Shown piece by piece: positions 50,593-58,719 of a stretch of DNA of 64,000 bases. Location of the stretch: the NCBI GenBank assembly GCA_031555315.1, contig JAVBUO010000005.1, forward strand, positions 248,001-312,000, read 5' to 3'. Source of the DNA: JAVBJV01 sp031555315 (lineage in GTDB: Bacteria; Pseudomonadota; Alphaproteobacteria; Acetobacterales; Acetobacteraceae). The stretch's first letter is position 1. Each line of letters starts with the position of its first letter. The translations under genes were made by a program, and so were the position numbers. Below the pieces are notes generated by a model. That model had not been told where the DNA came from. It searched no databases and was given only the letters and a program-made list of their open reading frames with translations.

Positions 50593-51759
50593 TCAGTAGG
50601 ACTTCGGCAGTCCGAGGACTTTTTCGGCGATAAAACACAGGATCAACTGCGGGCTGACCGGGGCGATGCGCGGAATCATGATTTCGCGCAGGTAGCGCTC
50701 GACATGATATTCCTTGGCATAACCGAACCCGCCATGCGTCATGACGGCGTTCTGGCAGGCCTTGAACCCGGCCTCGGCGGCCAGGTATTTCGCGGCATTG
50801 GCCTGCGGGCCGCAGGGTAGATCGTGGTCGTAACGCCAGGCCGCCTGCAGGACCATCAGGCGCGCCGCTTCAAGTTCCATCCAGTTTTCCGCCAGCGGAT
50901 GCTGGATCGCCTGGTTCCTGCCGATCGGGCGGCCGAACACCTCGCGTTCTTTCGCATATTGCGTCGCCCGGCCCAGGGCGGCAAAGCCCAGTCCGACGGC
51001 CTCGGCGGCGATCAGAATGCGTTCGGGGTTCAGCCCGTGCAGCAGATATTCGAACCCGCGGCCTTCCTCACCGATACGGTCTTCGGCGGGAATTTCCAGC
51101 CCGTCGATAAAGACCTGGTTCGAGTCCACCGCCTTGCGGCCCATCTTTTCGATCTCGCGCACTTCGACGCGGTTGCGATCCAGCGTGGTATAGAACAGCG
51201 ACAGGCCCTCGGTGGGTTTACGGACCTGCTCCAGCGGCGTGGTGCGGGCGATCAGCAGCATCTTCTCCGCCACCTGTGCCGTCGAGATCCAGACCTTCTG
51301 TCCGTGCACGATATAGCGGTCGCCCTGCCGCTCGGCCCGGGTTTTCAGCTTGGTGGTGTCCAACCCTGTGTTGGGTTCGGTGACCATGAAACAGGCGCGT
51401 TCCTTGCCGGCGATCAGCGGCGGAAGCATGCGCGCCTGCTGTTCCTCGGTGCCGAAGACGACAACCGGTTGCAGGCCGAAGATATTCATGTGTACGGCGG
51501 AAGCGCCGCTCAGCCCTGCACCGGATTCCGAGATCGCCTGCATCATGATCGCGGCTTCGCTAATGCCGAGACCGCCGCCGCCGAACTTCTCGGGCATGCA
51601 GATCCCGAGCCAGCCGTCCTGCGCCAGTGCCTGATGCAGTTCGACCGGAAAGCCGCCATGCCGGTCATGCTCGAGCCAGTAATCGTCGCCGAAACGCGCG
51701 CAGATGCGGGTGATGGCGTCCCGCACTGCGAGCTGTTCCGGTGAAAATGTGAAATCCAT
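50593..51759 (-). CDS. Acyl-CoA dehydrogenase
   Basis: A 388-residue flavoenzyme introducing a 2,3-double bond in acyl-CoA. Family segments: MDFTFSPEQLAVRDAI, CFMVTEPNTGLDTTKLKTRAER (FAD and substrate), GRKAVDSNQVFIDGLEIP, and QNAVMTHGGFGYAKEYHVERYLRE, where the catalytic Glu lies. A conserved FAD-binding Arg in that area is present. Its substrate chain length is unknown, and the electron acceptor should be ETF. It is a single gene with no beta-oxidation neighbours, between cell-wall genes; ABC-transporter and CoA-transferase genes elsewhere could supply substrates. Confidence 0.92.
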   Translation of the reverse strand: MDFTFSPEQLAVRDAITRICARFGDDYWLEHDRHGGFPVELHQALAQDGWLGICMPEKFGGGGLGISEAAIMMQAISESGAGLSGASAVHMNIFGLQPVVVFGTEEQQARMLPPLIAGKERACFMVTEPNTGLDTTKLKTRAERQGDRYIVHGQKVWISTAQVAEKMLLIARTTPLEQVRKPTEGLSLFYTTLDRNRVEVREIEKMGRKAVDSNQVFIDGLEIPAEDRIGEEGRGFEYLLHGLNPERILIAAEAVGLGFAALGRATQYAKEREVFGRPIGRNQAIQHPLAENWMELEAARLMVLQAAWRYDHDLPCGPQANAAKYLAAEAGFKACQNAVMTHGGFGYAKEYHVERYLREIMIPRIAPVSPQLILCFIAEKVLGLPKSY

Positions 51760-51793
51760 GACGTTTCTCGTTGTTATTATGGAATTTTCAAGT

Positions 51794-52621
51794 TCATCGC
51801 GCGCTCAGGACTGCATCGCAGGCGGCGGGCAGGATCGGCCGCCGCGGGGGCCGTGGCGGGGTGGGTTGCGGCGGCGCGTCGAGCTGATCGAACCACCATT
51901 GCAGGCTGGAATCGCAGCCCTCGCCGGCCGGGATGGGGGCCTGCGCGCGACACTCCGGCTGCCCTGCCGGGCAGCGGAAGCGGATATGGAAATGTGCGGC
52001 ATGCCCCCACCACGGGCGAAGGCGGCGCAACCACGACCGGTCGCCGGTCACGGTTTCGCACAGGTGACGTTTGATGGCGAAGTGCACGAAGATGCGGTCG
52101 GTGTCGGGCAGGGTCGCGGCAAGCTGCAACAGCCGGGTGTGCGCAGGCATGTAAGTCGTCGGGTTGATGCCGCGCTGGTCGGCGCGGACCAGCGACGGAA
52201 CGTCGATGTTTTCGCGTGCATTGGCCGCCAGACGCGGCTTGGGGCGCATGTCGAACCAGATGTCCACATCCAGTCCGATCTGGTGACTGGCATGTCCGCC
52301 GTTCATCGGTCCGCCGCGCGCCTGGCTGATGTCGCCGATATACATGTCGGGCAGACCGGCGCCGCGGACCAGAGAGCCCAGAGTCTGGATATCGGTGATC
52401 GTGTTCGGATGTCCCCAGAACCGGCTGCGAGAGGCGCGAATGACCTGAAAGCCGGTACCTTCGCTTGGCAGCGCGACGGCGCCGGCGATGCAGCCCGCCG
52501 CGAAGTCCCCGATCGAACGGACCGGACCGGGGGCGGGTGTGCGCACGGTGCTCCAGTCCGCGGCCATGGTGGGGAACGTCAGACTGAAAAGGGTAAGCAG
52601 AAAAAAACGTATGCGGATCAT
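51794..52621 (-). CDS. mepA: Penicillin-insensitive murein endopeptidase
   Basis: A 275-residue periplasmic metallopeptidase of the LAS group that cuts D-Ala-mDap (and LD) crosslinks. Signal peptide about residues 1-20 (ending TMAAD). Zinc-ligand blocks are NGGHASHQIGLDVDIWF and GHAAHFHIRF, both diagnostic for MepA. Paired cysteines CPAGQPEC and a Pro-rich C-terminal tail follow. The preceding dehydrogenase gene is on the same strand, 34 bases downstream. It flanks the exopolysaccharide locus. Confidence 0.93.
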   Translation of the reverse strand: MIRIRFFLLTLFSLTFPTMAADWSTVRTPAPGPVRSIGDFAAGCIAGAVALPSEGTGFQVIRASRSRFWGHPNTITDIQTLGSLVRGAGLPDMYIGDISQARGGPMNGGHASHQIGLDVDIWFDMRPKPRLAANARENIDVPSLVRADQRGINPTTYMPAHTRLLQLAATLPDTDRIFVHFAIKRHLCETVTGDRSWLRRLRPWWGHAAHFHIRFRCPAGQPECRAQAPIPAGEGCDSSLQWWFDQLDAPPQPTPPRPPRRPILPAACDAVLSAR

Positions 52622-52663
52622 GTGCCGATCATAGGCACAGGATCCGCATCATTAGAAGAGGGA

Positions 52664-53218
52664 TCAGAACCGGCGTTCGAAGACGTTGATGACGTCCCCG
52701 GGCTGTACCAGCGTCGAGCGTTCCGCGCGCCCTTCGATGGCGGAGCTGCCGGTGTTGCGAGTGACGGAGACGACATCTTCCTCGGCCCGGTATGTGAACC
52801 CGCCGGCGATAGCCACGGCGGTCAACACCGTCATGCCGGGTTGATAGGGGTACTGACCTGGGCGGGACACTTGGCCCAGCACGAAGATGGGCCGGTAGTT
52901 CACGACCTCCACGGCGATCGACGGGCGTTGAAACAGGCCGGCTGTACGCATTGTGTTGACGATGCTGGCTTGCAGTTCCTGCTGCGTACGTCCGGCGGCC
53001 TGAACTGAACCAATCAGTGGAAGGGACAGAGATCCAGTGTCGTTGACACGGAATTCTCCGCTCAGGCGCTGGTCGTCGAAACTGATCAGGCGGATCTGAT
53101 CGCCGACACCGAAGCGATAATCCGACGACTGCGTTTCCGGAAGCGGGGGAAGACGGGAACCTGGACCGCCGCACGCAACCAGGAGCACAAGTAGAAAACT
53201 GGGAAGAATGTTTTTCAT
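52664..53218 (-). CDS. Polysaccharide export (OPX) lipoprotein, short form
   Basis: A 184-residue Wza/GumB-type export protein. The signal peptide ends in a lipobox (LLVLLVACGG), so Cys about residue 16 is lipidated. DYRFGVGDQIRLISFDDQRLSGEF is the PES motif region; SLSLPLIGSVQAAGRT follows, and VYFVLGQVSRPGQYPYQPG-like SLBB segment (RPIFVLGQVSRPGQYPY) then TVLTAVAIAGGFTYRAEED. There is no room for the C-terminal alpha-helix barrel that forms the outer-membrane pore in Wza, so an extra beta-barrel partner is expected; one is encoded at 62.2 kb. Divergent from wzc. Confidence 0.9.
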   Translation of the reverse strand: MKNILPSFLLVLLVACGGPGSRLPPLPETQSSDYRFGVGDQIRLISFDDQRLSGEFRVNDTGSLSLPLIGSVQAAGRTQQELQASIVNTMRTAGLFQRPSIAVEVVNYRPIFVLGQVSRPGQYPYQPGMTVLTAVAIAGGFTYRAEEDVVSVTRNTGSSAIEGRAERSTLVQPGDVINVFERRF

Positions 53219-53289
53219 GATGCGAGGTTTGCCCTGTCTGATTATCGGGTAAATCTACAGACGGGTATGGGAATATACCAGCCTTTACT

Positions 53290-53308
53290 GTTGATGATCA
53301 TAATCAAC
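53290..53308. promoter_or_regulatory. Inverted repeat between the OPX and Wzc genes
   Basis: GTTGAT and ATCAAC flank 7 bases that include an ATCAT core, making a near-palindrome of 19 bases in the 193-base AT-richer divergent promoter region. Candidate regulator binding site; no regulator is encoded nearby. Confidence 0.4.
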
Positions 53309-53411
53309 GTGTAAGTTTATTGCATGAAATCTGTGTGGTTTGCGTTGACGCGGATACACAAGCTGATGTTCTTTGAATGCATTCGCTGTGTGATGCGCTG
53401 AAGGAACGTGC

Positions 53412-55685
53412 ATGCTCAATCAAACTGCCGATCGGGAAAATATGGGAGAGAATTTCCAGCACAGGCGATACGAACCAGGACTCTCTTCCGGGCAGATCAA
53501 TTCTGATGGAAGCGGGCTGACGCTGGAGTATCTGCTATCGATGATCCGGCGGAGAATGGCGGTCCTTCTGCTGTGTGCTGTAGCTGTTCCTGTGTTGGCC
53601 TGGGTGTCGCTACAGAACGTGACGCCGCGTTATACGGCTAAGGCGATGCTGATGTTCGAGCCGCAGGATTACCGGGCGAACGAATTGCAGAGCATCCTGC
53701 GTGATGATCCAACGAACGATGCGGTTCTGACCAGCCAGACCGAGATTTTGCGCGGGCGCAGGATTGCCGAACGGTTGGTGGACCGCTTGCATCTTGATCA
53801 GCGGCCGGAGTTCAACTGGACACTGGCGCGTCCATCCACTGTGGCCGAGTTGTGGCGGGAAACGCAGGAAATCTTTGCCTCAGCGGCGGCGAAAGTATCG
53901 ACCTGGCTTGGTGAATCTTTGGCGCCGCGCCCGGTATGGCAGCCGGATGCGGCGGCCGTCCGCCGCGCGGTCGTCAACGCGGTGCAGGACGCGATTGCTG
54001 TTCAGGTTGTGCGGAATTCACGCGTGCTTGAGGTTGGGTTCATCAGTCAGGATAGAAATCTGGCTTCCGAAGCGGCGAACCTGGTGACCGAACTTTATCT
54101 GAGTGATCAGCTCGAACAGAAATTCGAGGCGGTTCGCCGTGCCAATGGCTGGCTCGAAACCCGGCTGACGCAATTGCGCCAGGAAGTGACGGATGCGGAG
54201 CAGAGAATGGCGCGCTATCGCGCGTCGGAAGGGTTGGTGCAGGGGGTTTCCGCGGCCGTTACGACCGAACAGATCAGCCGGCTGAATGCCGATCTGCTGA
54301 ATGCGCGTAACGAACTGGCGCTGGCCGAGGCGCGCGTTGCGCAGGCGCGCGGCAGTAATGCTGGTGCGACGATCACTGCCAACCAGTCGACGACGGTGCA
54401 GCAACTGCGCATCCAAGAAGCGCAACTGCGCGGAGAGTTGCAACGTTTGCAGGCGAATCTTGGCGGTAACCACCCAGATGTGGTGCGCGCGCGCAGACAG
54501 TTAGGGGAAATAAGCGCTGCGCTGGGCGCGGAGATTGGGCGCAGCGTGACTGTTGCCGATACGGATCTGCGTGCGGCGCGCCAGCGTGTAGCGGCATTGG
54601 AGCAGGCGATACAAGAGACGCAGTCGCAGATCAGCCGGAATGCAGAAACGGAAATTCCACTGAAAGCTCTGGAACGGGAAGCCGAGGTGGCGCGAAATCT
54701 GTTCCAGGCCGTGCTGGTGCGCAGCCAGCAGGTGGCGCAGCAGACTGCGATCGAAAAACCGGATGCACGGATTATCTCGCCGGCTACGCCGCCGGCGCTT
54801 CCGTCTTTTCCGCGTTCGACGCTGGTGATGTTGGTTTCCATTCTGGCCGGAATCGTGTTCGGGCTGATGGTCGTCTATCTGATGGAGATGATCGATAGTA
54901 CGTTCAGAAACGGCGACGATATCCGCCTGATGCTGGGTCTTCCATGTTTTGTACTGGTGCCGCAGATTAAGGCGCGATTTCTGGGACAGATACCGGTCGA
55001 AGAATACGCGGCGCGGAAACCGCTGTCGCCTTTTGCTGAATCCATGCGCGCGTTGCGGGCCGGCCTGTGGCTTTGCAAAACACCAGCCAAGGCGGTTGCG
55101 ATCACTGCAGCCCGACCCGGCGAGGGGAAGACGATAACGGCGATCTCCCTGGGCCGTTCGGCCGCACTGAATGGCGAGAAAGTGATCGTGATTGACTGCG
55201 ACATCCGCCAACCTTCTTTCGGGCGTCTGATGCGCGCGGATACGGCTCCGGGAATTGTCGATTTTCTCACCGGGCATGCGACGGCTGACGAAATCATTCG
55301 TAGGGATTGGGTAACTGGAATGGACTTCATTCCGGCTGGCGCTGGCGAAGCGAATTCGCTTGGCCTGCTGATGTCAGAGGCGCTCACTAGGCTTCTGAGC
55401 GAGCTGAAGGGACGCTACGATCTCGTTCTTCTGGACGCGCCGCCTGCATTGGCCATGGCGGATGCTCGCGTTGTGGCGCGTATGGCGGATGCGACGATCC
55501 TGTGTGTGCGCTGGCGCGATACACCGCGTTCAGTGGTACGCAGTTCTCTTGGACTTCTGGAAGATGCGCAGGCGCATGTTGTCGGGGCGGCGCTGACGCG
55601 CGTGGATGCAAAAGCACATGCCCGTTCAGGGTTCGCAGATGCCGACATGTATCACCCGCGATATGGCGGATATTACCGTGACTGA
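53412..55685 (+). CDS. Polysaccharide co-polymerase with tyrosine kinase domain (Wzc/ExoP type)
   Basis: A 757-residue inner-membrane protein. Membrane helices lie near residues 48-66 and 465-490. A Wzz domain and a periplasmic coiled coil (about 220-460) connect them. The cytoplasmic BY-kinase begins about 540: Walker A AARPGEGKTITAISLGRS, Walker A' VIVIDCDIRQPSFG and Walker B-like LVLLDAPPALAMADARV. The C-terminus has a Tyr cluster (YHPRYGGYYRD) for autophosphorylation. It controls chain length and export with the OPX lipoprotein. A glycosyltransferase gene follows after 12 bases. Confidence 0.93.
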   Translation: MLNQTADRENMGENFQHRRYEPGLSSGQINSDGSGLTLEYLLSMIRRRMAVLLLCAVAVPVLAWVSLQNVTPRYTAKAMLMFEPQDYRANELQSILRDDPTNDAVLTSQTEILRGRRIAERLVDRLHLDQRPEFNWTLARPSTVAELWRETQEIFASAAAKVSTWLGESLAPRPVWQPDAAAVRRAVVNAVQDAIAVQVVRNSRVLEVGFISQDRNLASEAANLVTELYLSDQLEQKFEAVRRANGWLETRLTQLRQEVTDAEQRMARYRASEGLVQGVSAAVTTEQISRLNADLLNARNELALAEARVAQARGSNAGATITANQSTTVQQLRIQEAQLRGELQRLQANLGGNHPDVVRARRQLGEISAALGAEIGRSVTVADTDLRAARQRVAALEQAIQETQSQISRNAETEIPLKALEREAEVARNLFQAVLVRSQQVAQQTAIEKPDARIISPATPPALPSFPRSTLVMLVSILAGIVFGLMVVYLMEMIDSTFRNGDDIRLMLGLPCFVLVPQIKARFLGQIPVEEYAARKPLSPFAESMRALRAGLWLCKTPAKAVAITAARPGEGKTITAISLGRSAALNGEKVIVIDCDIRQPSFGRLMRADTAPGIVDFLTGHATADEIIRRDWVTGMDFIPAGAGEANSLGLLMSEALTRLLSELKGRYDLVLLDAPPALAMADARVVARMADATILCVRWRDTPRSVVRSSLGLLEDAQAHVVGAALTRVDAKAHARSGFADADMYHPRYGGYYRD

Positions 55686-55697
55686 GAATATGCAGAA

Positions 55698-56612
55698 ATG
55701 CAGACGAAGCAGGTGATACAGACGCTCTGTTTTCAGAACAAGGCAGCGCTGGAGGAAGGTAAGATCGATGTATCGCTGATAACTTGCGCATACAATGCAG
55801 AAGCGCGCCTCGATGCATTTTTCTTTTATGTGGAAGCATTGCGACCGTCCTGCAGGTGGGAAGTTGTTCTGATCGATAACAGATCGACCGACCGGACCCG
55901 TGCGATGATGCAGGATTTTGCCAGAAGGGTTCCTTTTCCGGTGCGTGTCGTGCGTGCGGATCAACCGGGGGCCGGGGCTGCACGGAATGAAGGTATGCAA
56001 CACGCCAGAGGGGAGGTTTTCTGCTTCACGGACGACGATTGTTATGTCGGCCCGGATCTTCTGGATGTCGGTATGCGTGTTTTCCAGGATCCGGGTGTCG
56101 GTTATGCCGGTGGACGGATTCTTCTGTACGATCCGGAAGACTATCCCCTGACCGTCAACTACCAAACCGTTCCTGAATCCTGGGGGCATGACAGGCTTCT
56201 GCGGCCCGGGATGATTCAGGGCGCCAATATGATGTTCAGAGCATCTGCATTGCGCAAGGTGGGTGGGTTCGATCCGGATTTTGGGGCTGGCGCGCCGTAT
56301 ACTTGTGAAGAACTGGAACCGGTCATCCGTATGCAGGCCGATGGTTGGATCGGGCGGCATGTTCCGGAGGCGGTCGTTCAACATCATCATGGTCGCAAGC
56401 AAGCCGATGCCTTGAAGCTGAATCGTAACTATCAGATCGGCACGGGGGCCTGCTACGCCAAGATTTTATGCACATTGCGCCCGCGCTGGCCGACTCTGCG
56501 CAACTGGTTGGGCTGGCAGAAATATTACATGCAGATCGGAAAATTCTCCGATGTCGCTATGCAGTGGAACGGATTTTTCTCGTATCTTTTCAGGAGAAAA
56601 GCGAAGGGATGA
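55698..56612 (+). CDS. Family 2 glycosyltransferase (EPS locus)
   Basis: A 304-residue GT-A enzyme. VSLITCAYNAEARLDAFF starts the nucleotide-binding domain, VVLIDNRSTDRTRAMM follows, and GAGAARNEGMQHARGEVFCFTDDDCY carries the DDD metal site. C-terminal PYTCEELEPVIRMQADGW includes the likely catalytic acidic residues. It should add a sugar to the lipid-linked repeat unit. ATG overlaps nothing upstream but its stop overlaps the next start (ATGA). The donor sugar cannot be predicted. Confidence 0.92.
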   Translation: MQTKQVIQTLCFQNKAALEEGKIDVSLITCAYNAEARLDAFFFYVEALRPSCRWEVVLIDNRSTDRTRAMMQDFARRVPFPVRVVRADQPGAGAARNEGMQHARGEVFCFTDDDCYVGPDLLDVGMRVFQDPGVGYAGGRILLYDPEDYPLTVNYQTVPESWGHDRLLRPGMIQGANMMFRASALRKVGGFDPDFGAGAPYTCEELEPVIRMQADGWIGRHVPEAVVQHHHGRKQADALKLNRNYQIGTGACYAKILCTLRPRWPTLRNWLGWQKYYMQIGKFSDVAMQWNGFFSYLFRRKAKG

Positions 56613-57523
56613 TTCTATATAAATACAAAGGACAGGTGCCGAACTTCGGGGATGATCTGAACGATATTCTTTGGCCGTATCTTCTGCCGGATTTTTTCGA
56701 TGACTGCGGCGATGCCATTTTTCTCGGCACAGGATCTATCCTGTTCGAGAACGCGCATTTTGGTCAGGATGTACGAAGAATCGTCGTATGCGGCGCCGGC
56801 TATGGCGGCTACACGGCGCCGCCCGTTCTCGACCAGGCGTGGAAGATATATTTTGTAAGGGGACCGCAAACGGCCAAAATTCTTGGACTTGACCCGGAAT
56901 ACGGAATTGGAGATTCCGGTAGCCTTGTGCGGGACATGAATTTTCCAAAGCAAAAGAAACAGTGGAGCGTTTCATTCATTCCGCATTGGGAGAGCATGCA
57001 ACGTGGCGAATGGGACAAGGTTACAAAGAAAGCTGGCATTCACCTGATCGACCCGCGCTGGTCACCGCAGCAGGTTATTCTCCATATCCTGGCTAGCGAA
57101 AAAATCCTCTGTGAGGCCATGCATGGTGCCATTGTCGCCGATGCGCTGCGTGTTCCGTGGATTCCCATTCTGCCGCTGGACGCCAGAAACCGAATGAAAT
57201 GGCTGGACTGGGCCGAGGCAATGGATATTCCTCTGCAACCTTATGTGCTGATACCGTCAACGCCGCACGAGCATTTTTTGCTCAGATACGGAGAGAAAAG
57301 CGTCAGAGGCAGGGTGATCGATACCTCGCGGATGATCATCAATCTGGCCCGTCCGAAATTCATTCGCAGGGCAGCCGAGGAGCTCTCTTCTCTGGCGAAG
57401 AAAGACCCGCTTCTGTCATCTGATGCAAATCTGGATCGTGCTGTAAGCAGAATGCGCGGGCACATTGAGCGGATGCGCCACGATATCGTCAGAGCAGGAA
57501 TGTGCCGCTTATCTGGAGTATGA
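56609..57523 (+). CDS. Polysaccharide pyruvyl transferase-family protein
   Basis: A 304-residue protein of the PssM/ExoV/CsaB family. VPNFGDDLNDILWPYLL near residue 10 and the late SEKILCEAMHGAIVADALRVPWIPI are diagnostic. The family adds pyruvate ketals from PEP to sugar hydroxyls, giving acidic polymers; some relatives have other roles. ATG 56609 overlaps the preceding glycosyltransferase stop. Its last 15 bases overlap the convergent glycosyltransferase gene. Pyruvylation of the polymer is therefore likely but not proven. Confidence 0.85.
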   Translation: MILYKYKGQVPNFGDDLNDILWPYLLPDFFDDCGDAIFLGTGSILFENAHFGQDVRRIVVCGAGYGGYTAPPVLDQAWKIYFVRGPQTAKILGLDPEYGIGDSGSLVRDMNFPKQKKQWSVSFIPHWESMQRGEWDKVTKKAGIHLIDPRWSPQQVILHILASEKILCEAMHGAIVADALRVPWIPILPLDARNRMKWLDWAEAMDIPLQPYVLIPSTPHEHFLLRYGEKSVRGRVIDTSRMIINLARPKFIRRAAEELSSLAKKDPLLSSDANLDRAVSRMRGHIERMRHDIVRAGMCRLSGV

Positions 57524-58438
57524 ACCGCGCAGATACCCGAGCGCGTACAGTGCTGCACATCTGGAATCGAGATGGTCTGGGTTGTTTTCTGAAAGCCGCA
57601 GCCATCGCATGTGATGTGCATTGCGTGCCAGCATGCGCAGCGCTTTGAGTCTGGCCGATATTCCCTGGCCAAGAAGGCGTTTCATCGCCGCGTCTGAAAT
57701 GCCTTGCCAGTAGACCCGGTTCATGATCCAGGCAGGCAGCAACCGGTTGGCCTGAATGCTGTGATGAACGCTGATCCCGCCATCATAAAAAACTTTGTAT
57801 CCGGCCTTCATGATCTGGAGATAGACGAACGACTCTTCCGAAGAAAGCAGACGCTCTCCGACACGGCCGAGCTCTTCTGGAAAACCGTTGAATTTTTCCA
57901 GTACGCTGATGCGAAAGGCGATGTTGGCGCCGTAGGGTTGTATATGAGACAGCTCGGTCGTTTCGCCGACATATCCCTCGACCTTTTCGTCGAGGATGGT
58001 TAGCGCCCCAACCCAGTTCTGTGGCCACCAGGCGGGTAATTCTGCTTCCCAGCGTGGGCGGATGCGCCCACCGATCACTGCGACCTGATCTGGCAACACG
58101 GCGATGCGTGCAGCCATGCGCGCCGCCCAATCATCTTCGGGCACGGCGTCGTCGTCGAGAAAAACAGCCCAGGGTGTTTGTGCGGCACGGAAACCGGTAT
58201 TTCGTGCGATAGACAGGCCAGGTCGCTCGGTACGGATCAACCGAGCGCCAGGGAGGCCGCGAACCAGATTGGCAATCTCGGGCGCGCGTTCGGGCGGTGT
58301 CGCACTATCGACGACCAGTGTTTCAAACCGGAATGCTTCGGTTTGCCGGGACAGGCCGTCAAGACAGGCTTTCAGGTAACCGGGCCGATCATGCGTACAG
58401 ATGACAGCAGAAAAAACAGGCTTCTTGTCTCCGTGCAT
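57509..58438 (-). CDS. Family 2 glycosyltransferase (T1SS operon)
   Basis: A 309-residue GT-A glycosyltransferase: FSAVICTHDRPGYLKACLDGL at the N-terminus, ETLVVDSATPPERAPEIA, ERPGLSIARNTGFRAAQTPW and AVFLDDDAVPEDDW with the DDD metal site. The C-terminal region is helical and basic. It starts one base into the preceding small gene (58438) and thus ends a four-gene minus-strand operon with an unknown 93-residue protein, HlyD-type and ABC-type secretion genes. It may glycosylate the polymer or the secreted protein; the latter idea is inferred only from gene order. Confidence 0.88.
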   Translation of the reverse strand: MHGDKKPVFSAVICTHDRPGYLKACLDGLSRQTEAFRFETLVVDSATPPERAPEIANLVRGLPGARLIRTERPGLSIARNTGFRAAQTPWAVFLDDDAVPEDDWAARMAARIAVLPDQVAVIGGRIRPRWEAELPAWWPQNWVGALTILDEKVEGYVGETTELSHIQPYGANIAFRISVLEKFNGFPEELGRVGERLLSSEESFVYLQIMKAGYKVFYDGGISVHHSIQANRLLPAWIMNRVYWQGISDAAMKRLLGQGISARLKALRMLARNAHHMRWLRLSENNPDHLDSRCAALYALGYLRGSYSR

Positions 58439-58719
58439 CAGCTTTTCTGGGCGAAGCTGAAGGAGCTGGGAATGGCCTCAACGGATTGCGGGCTGTTCTG
58501 TTCCTGCTTTGCCATCGATTCCTTGAAGCGATCCTCGACCTGTTTCATCAACAGGTTCAGTGAGTTGATCATTTGCGGAATCTGGGAGAGGGGGATGACG
58601 ACAAGACCGCCGGTCTCGACCTTTCCCTCGGCAACGATGCGAGAGAACGTCAGGCGTGCAACGCCGTTGACGATAATCCCTTCGCTCAGGGCATCCGCAA
58701 AAATTGTGGTCTGGGACAT
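58438..58719 (-). CDS. Small unknown protein in the type I secretion operon
   Basis: No family is recognised for this 93-residue protein. It has no signal peptide or membrane helix. The N-terminal half looks like beta strands (IIVNGVARLTFSRI, TGGLVVIPLSQIPQMINSL), the C-terminal half is a helix (LMKQVEDRFKESMAKQEQ) and a polar tail. The VVIPLSQIPQMIN...MKQVEDRF organisation recalls small DUF3467-type proteins only faintly. Stop and start overlap both neighbours by one base (58438, 58719), so its stoichiometry with HlyD and the glycosyltransferase is probably controlled. Candidate chaperone, adaptor or regulator of secretion. Confidence 0.75.
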   Translation of the reverse strand: MSQTTIFADALSEGIIVNGVARLTFSRIVAEGKVETGGLVVIPLSQIPQMINSLNLLMKQVEDRFKESMAKQEQNSPQSVEAIPSSFSFAQKS

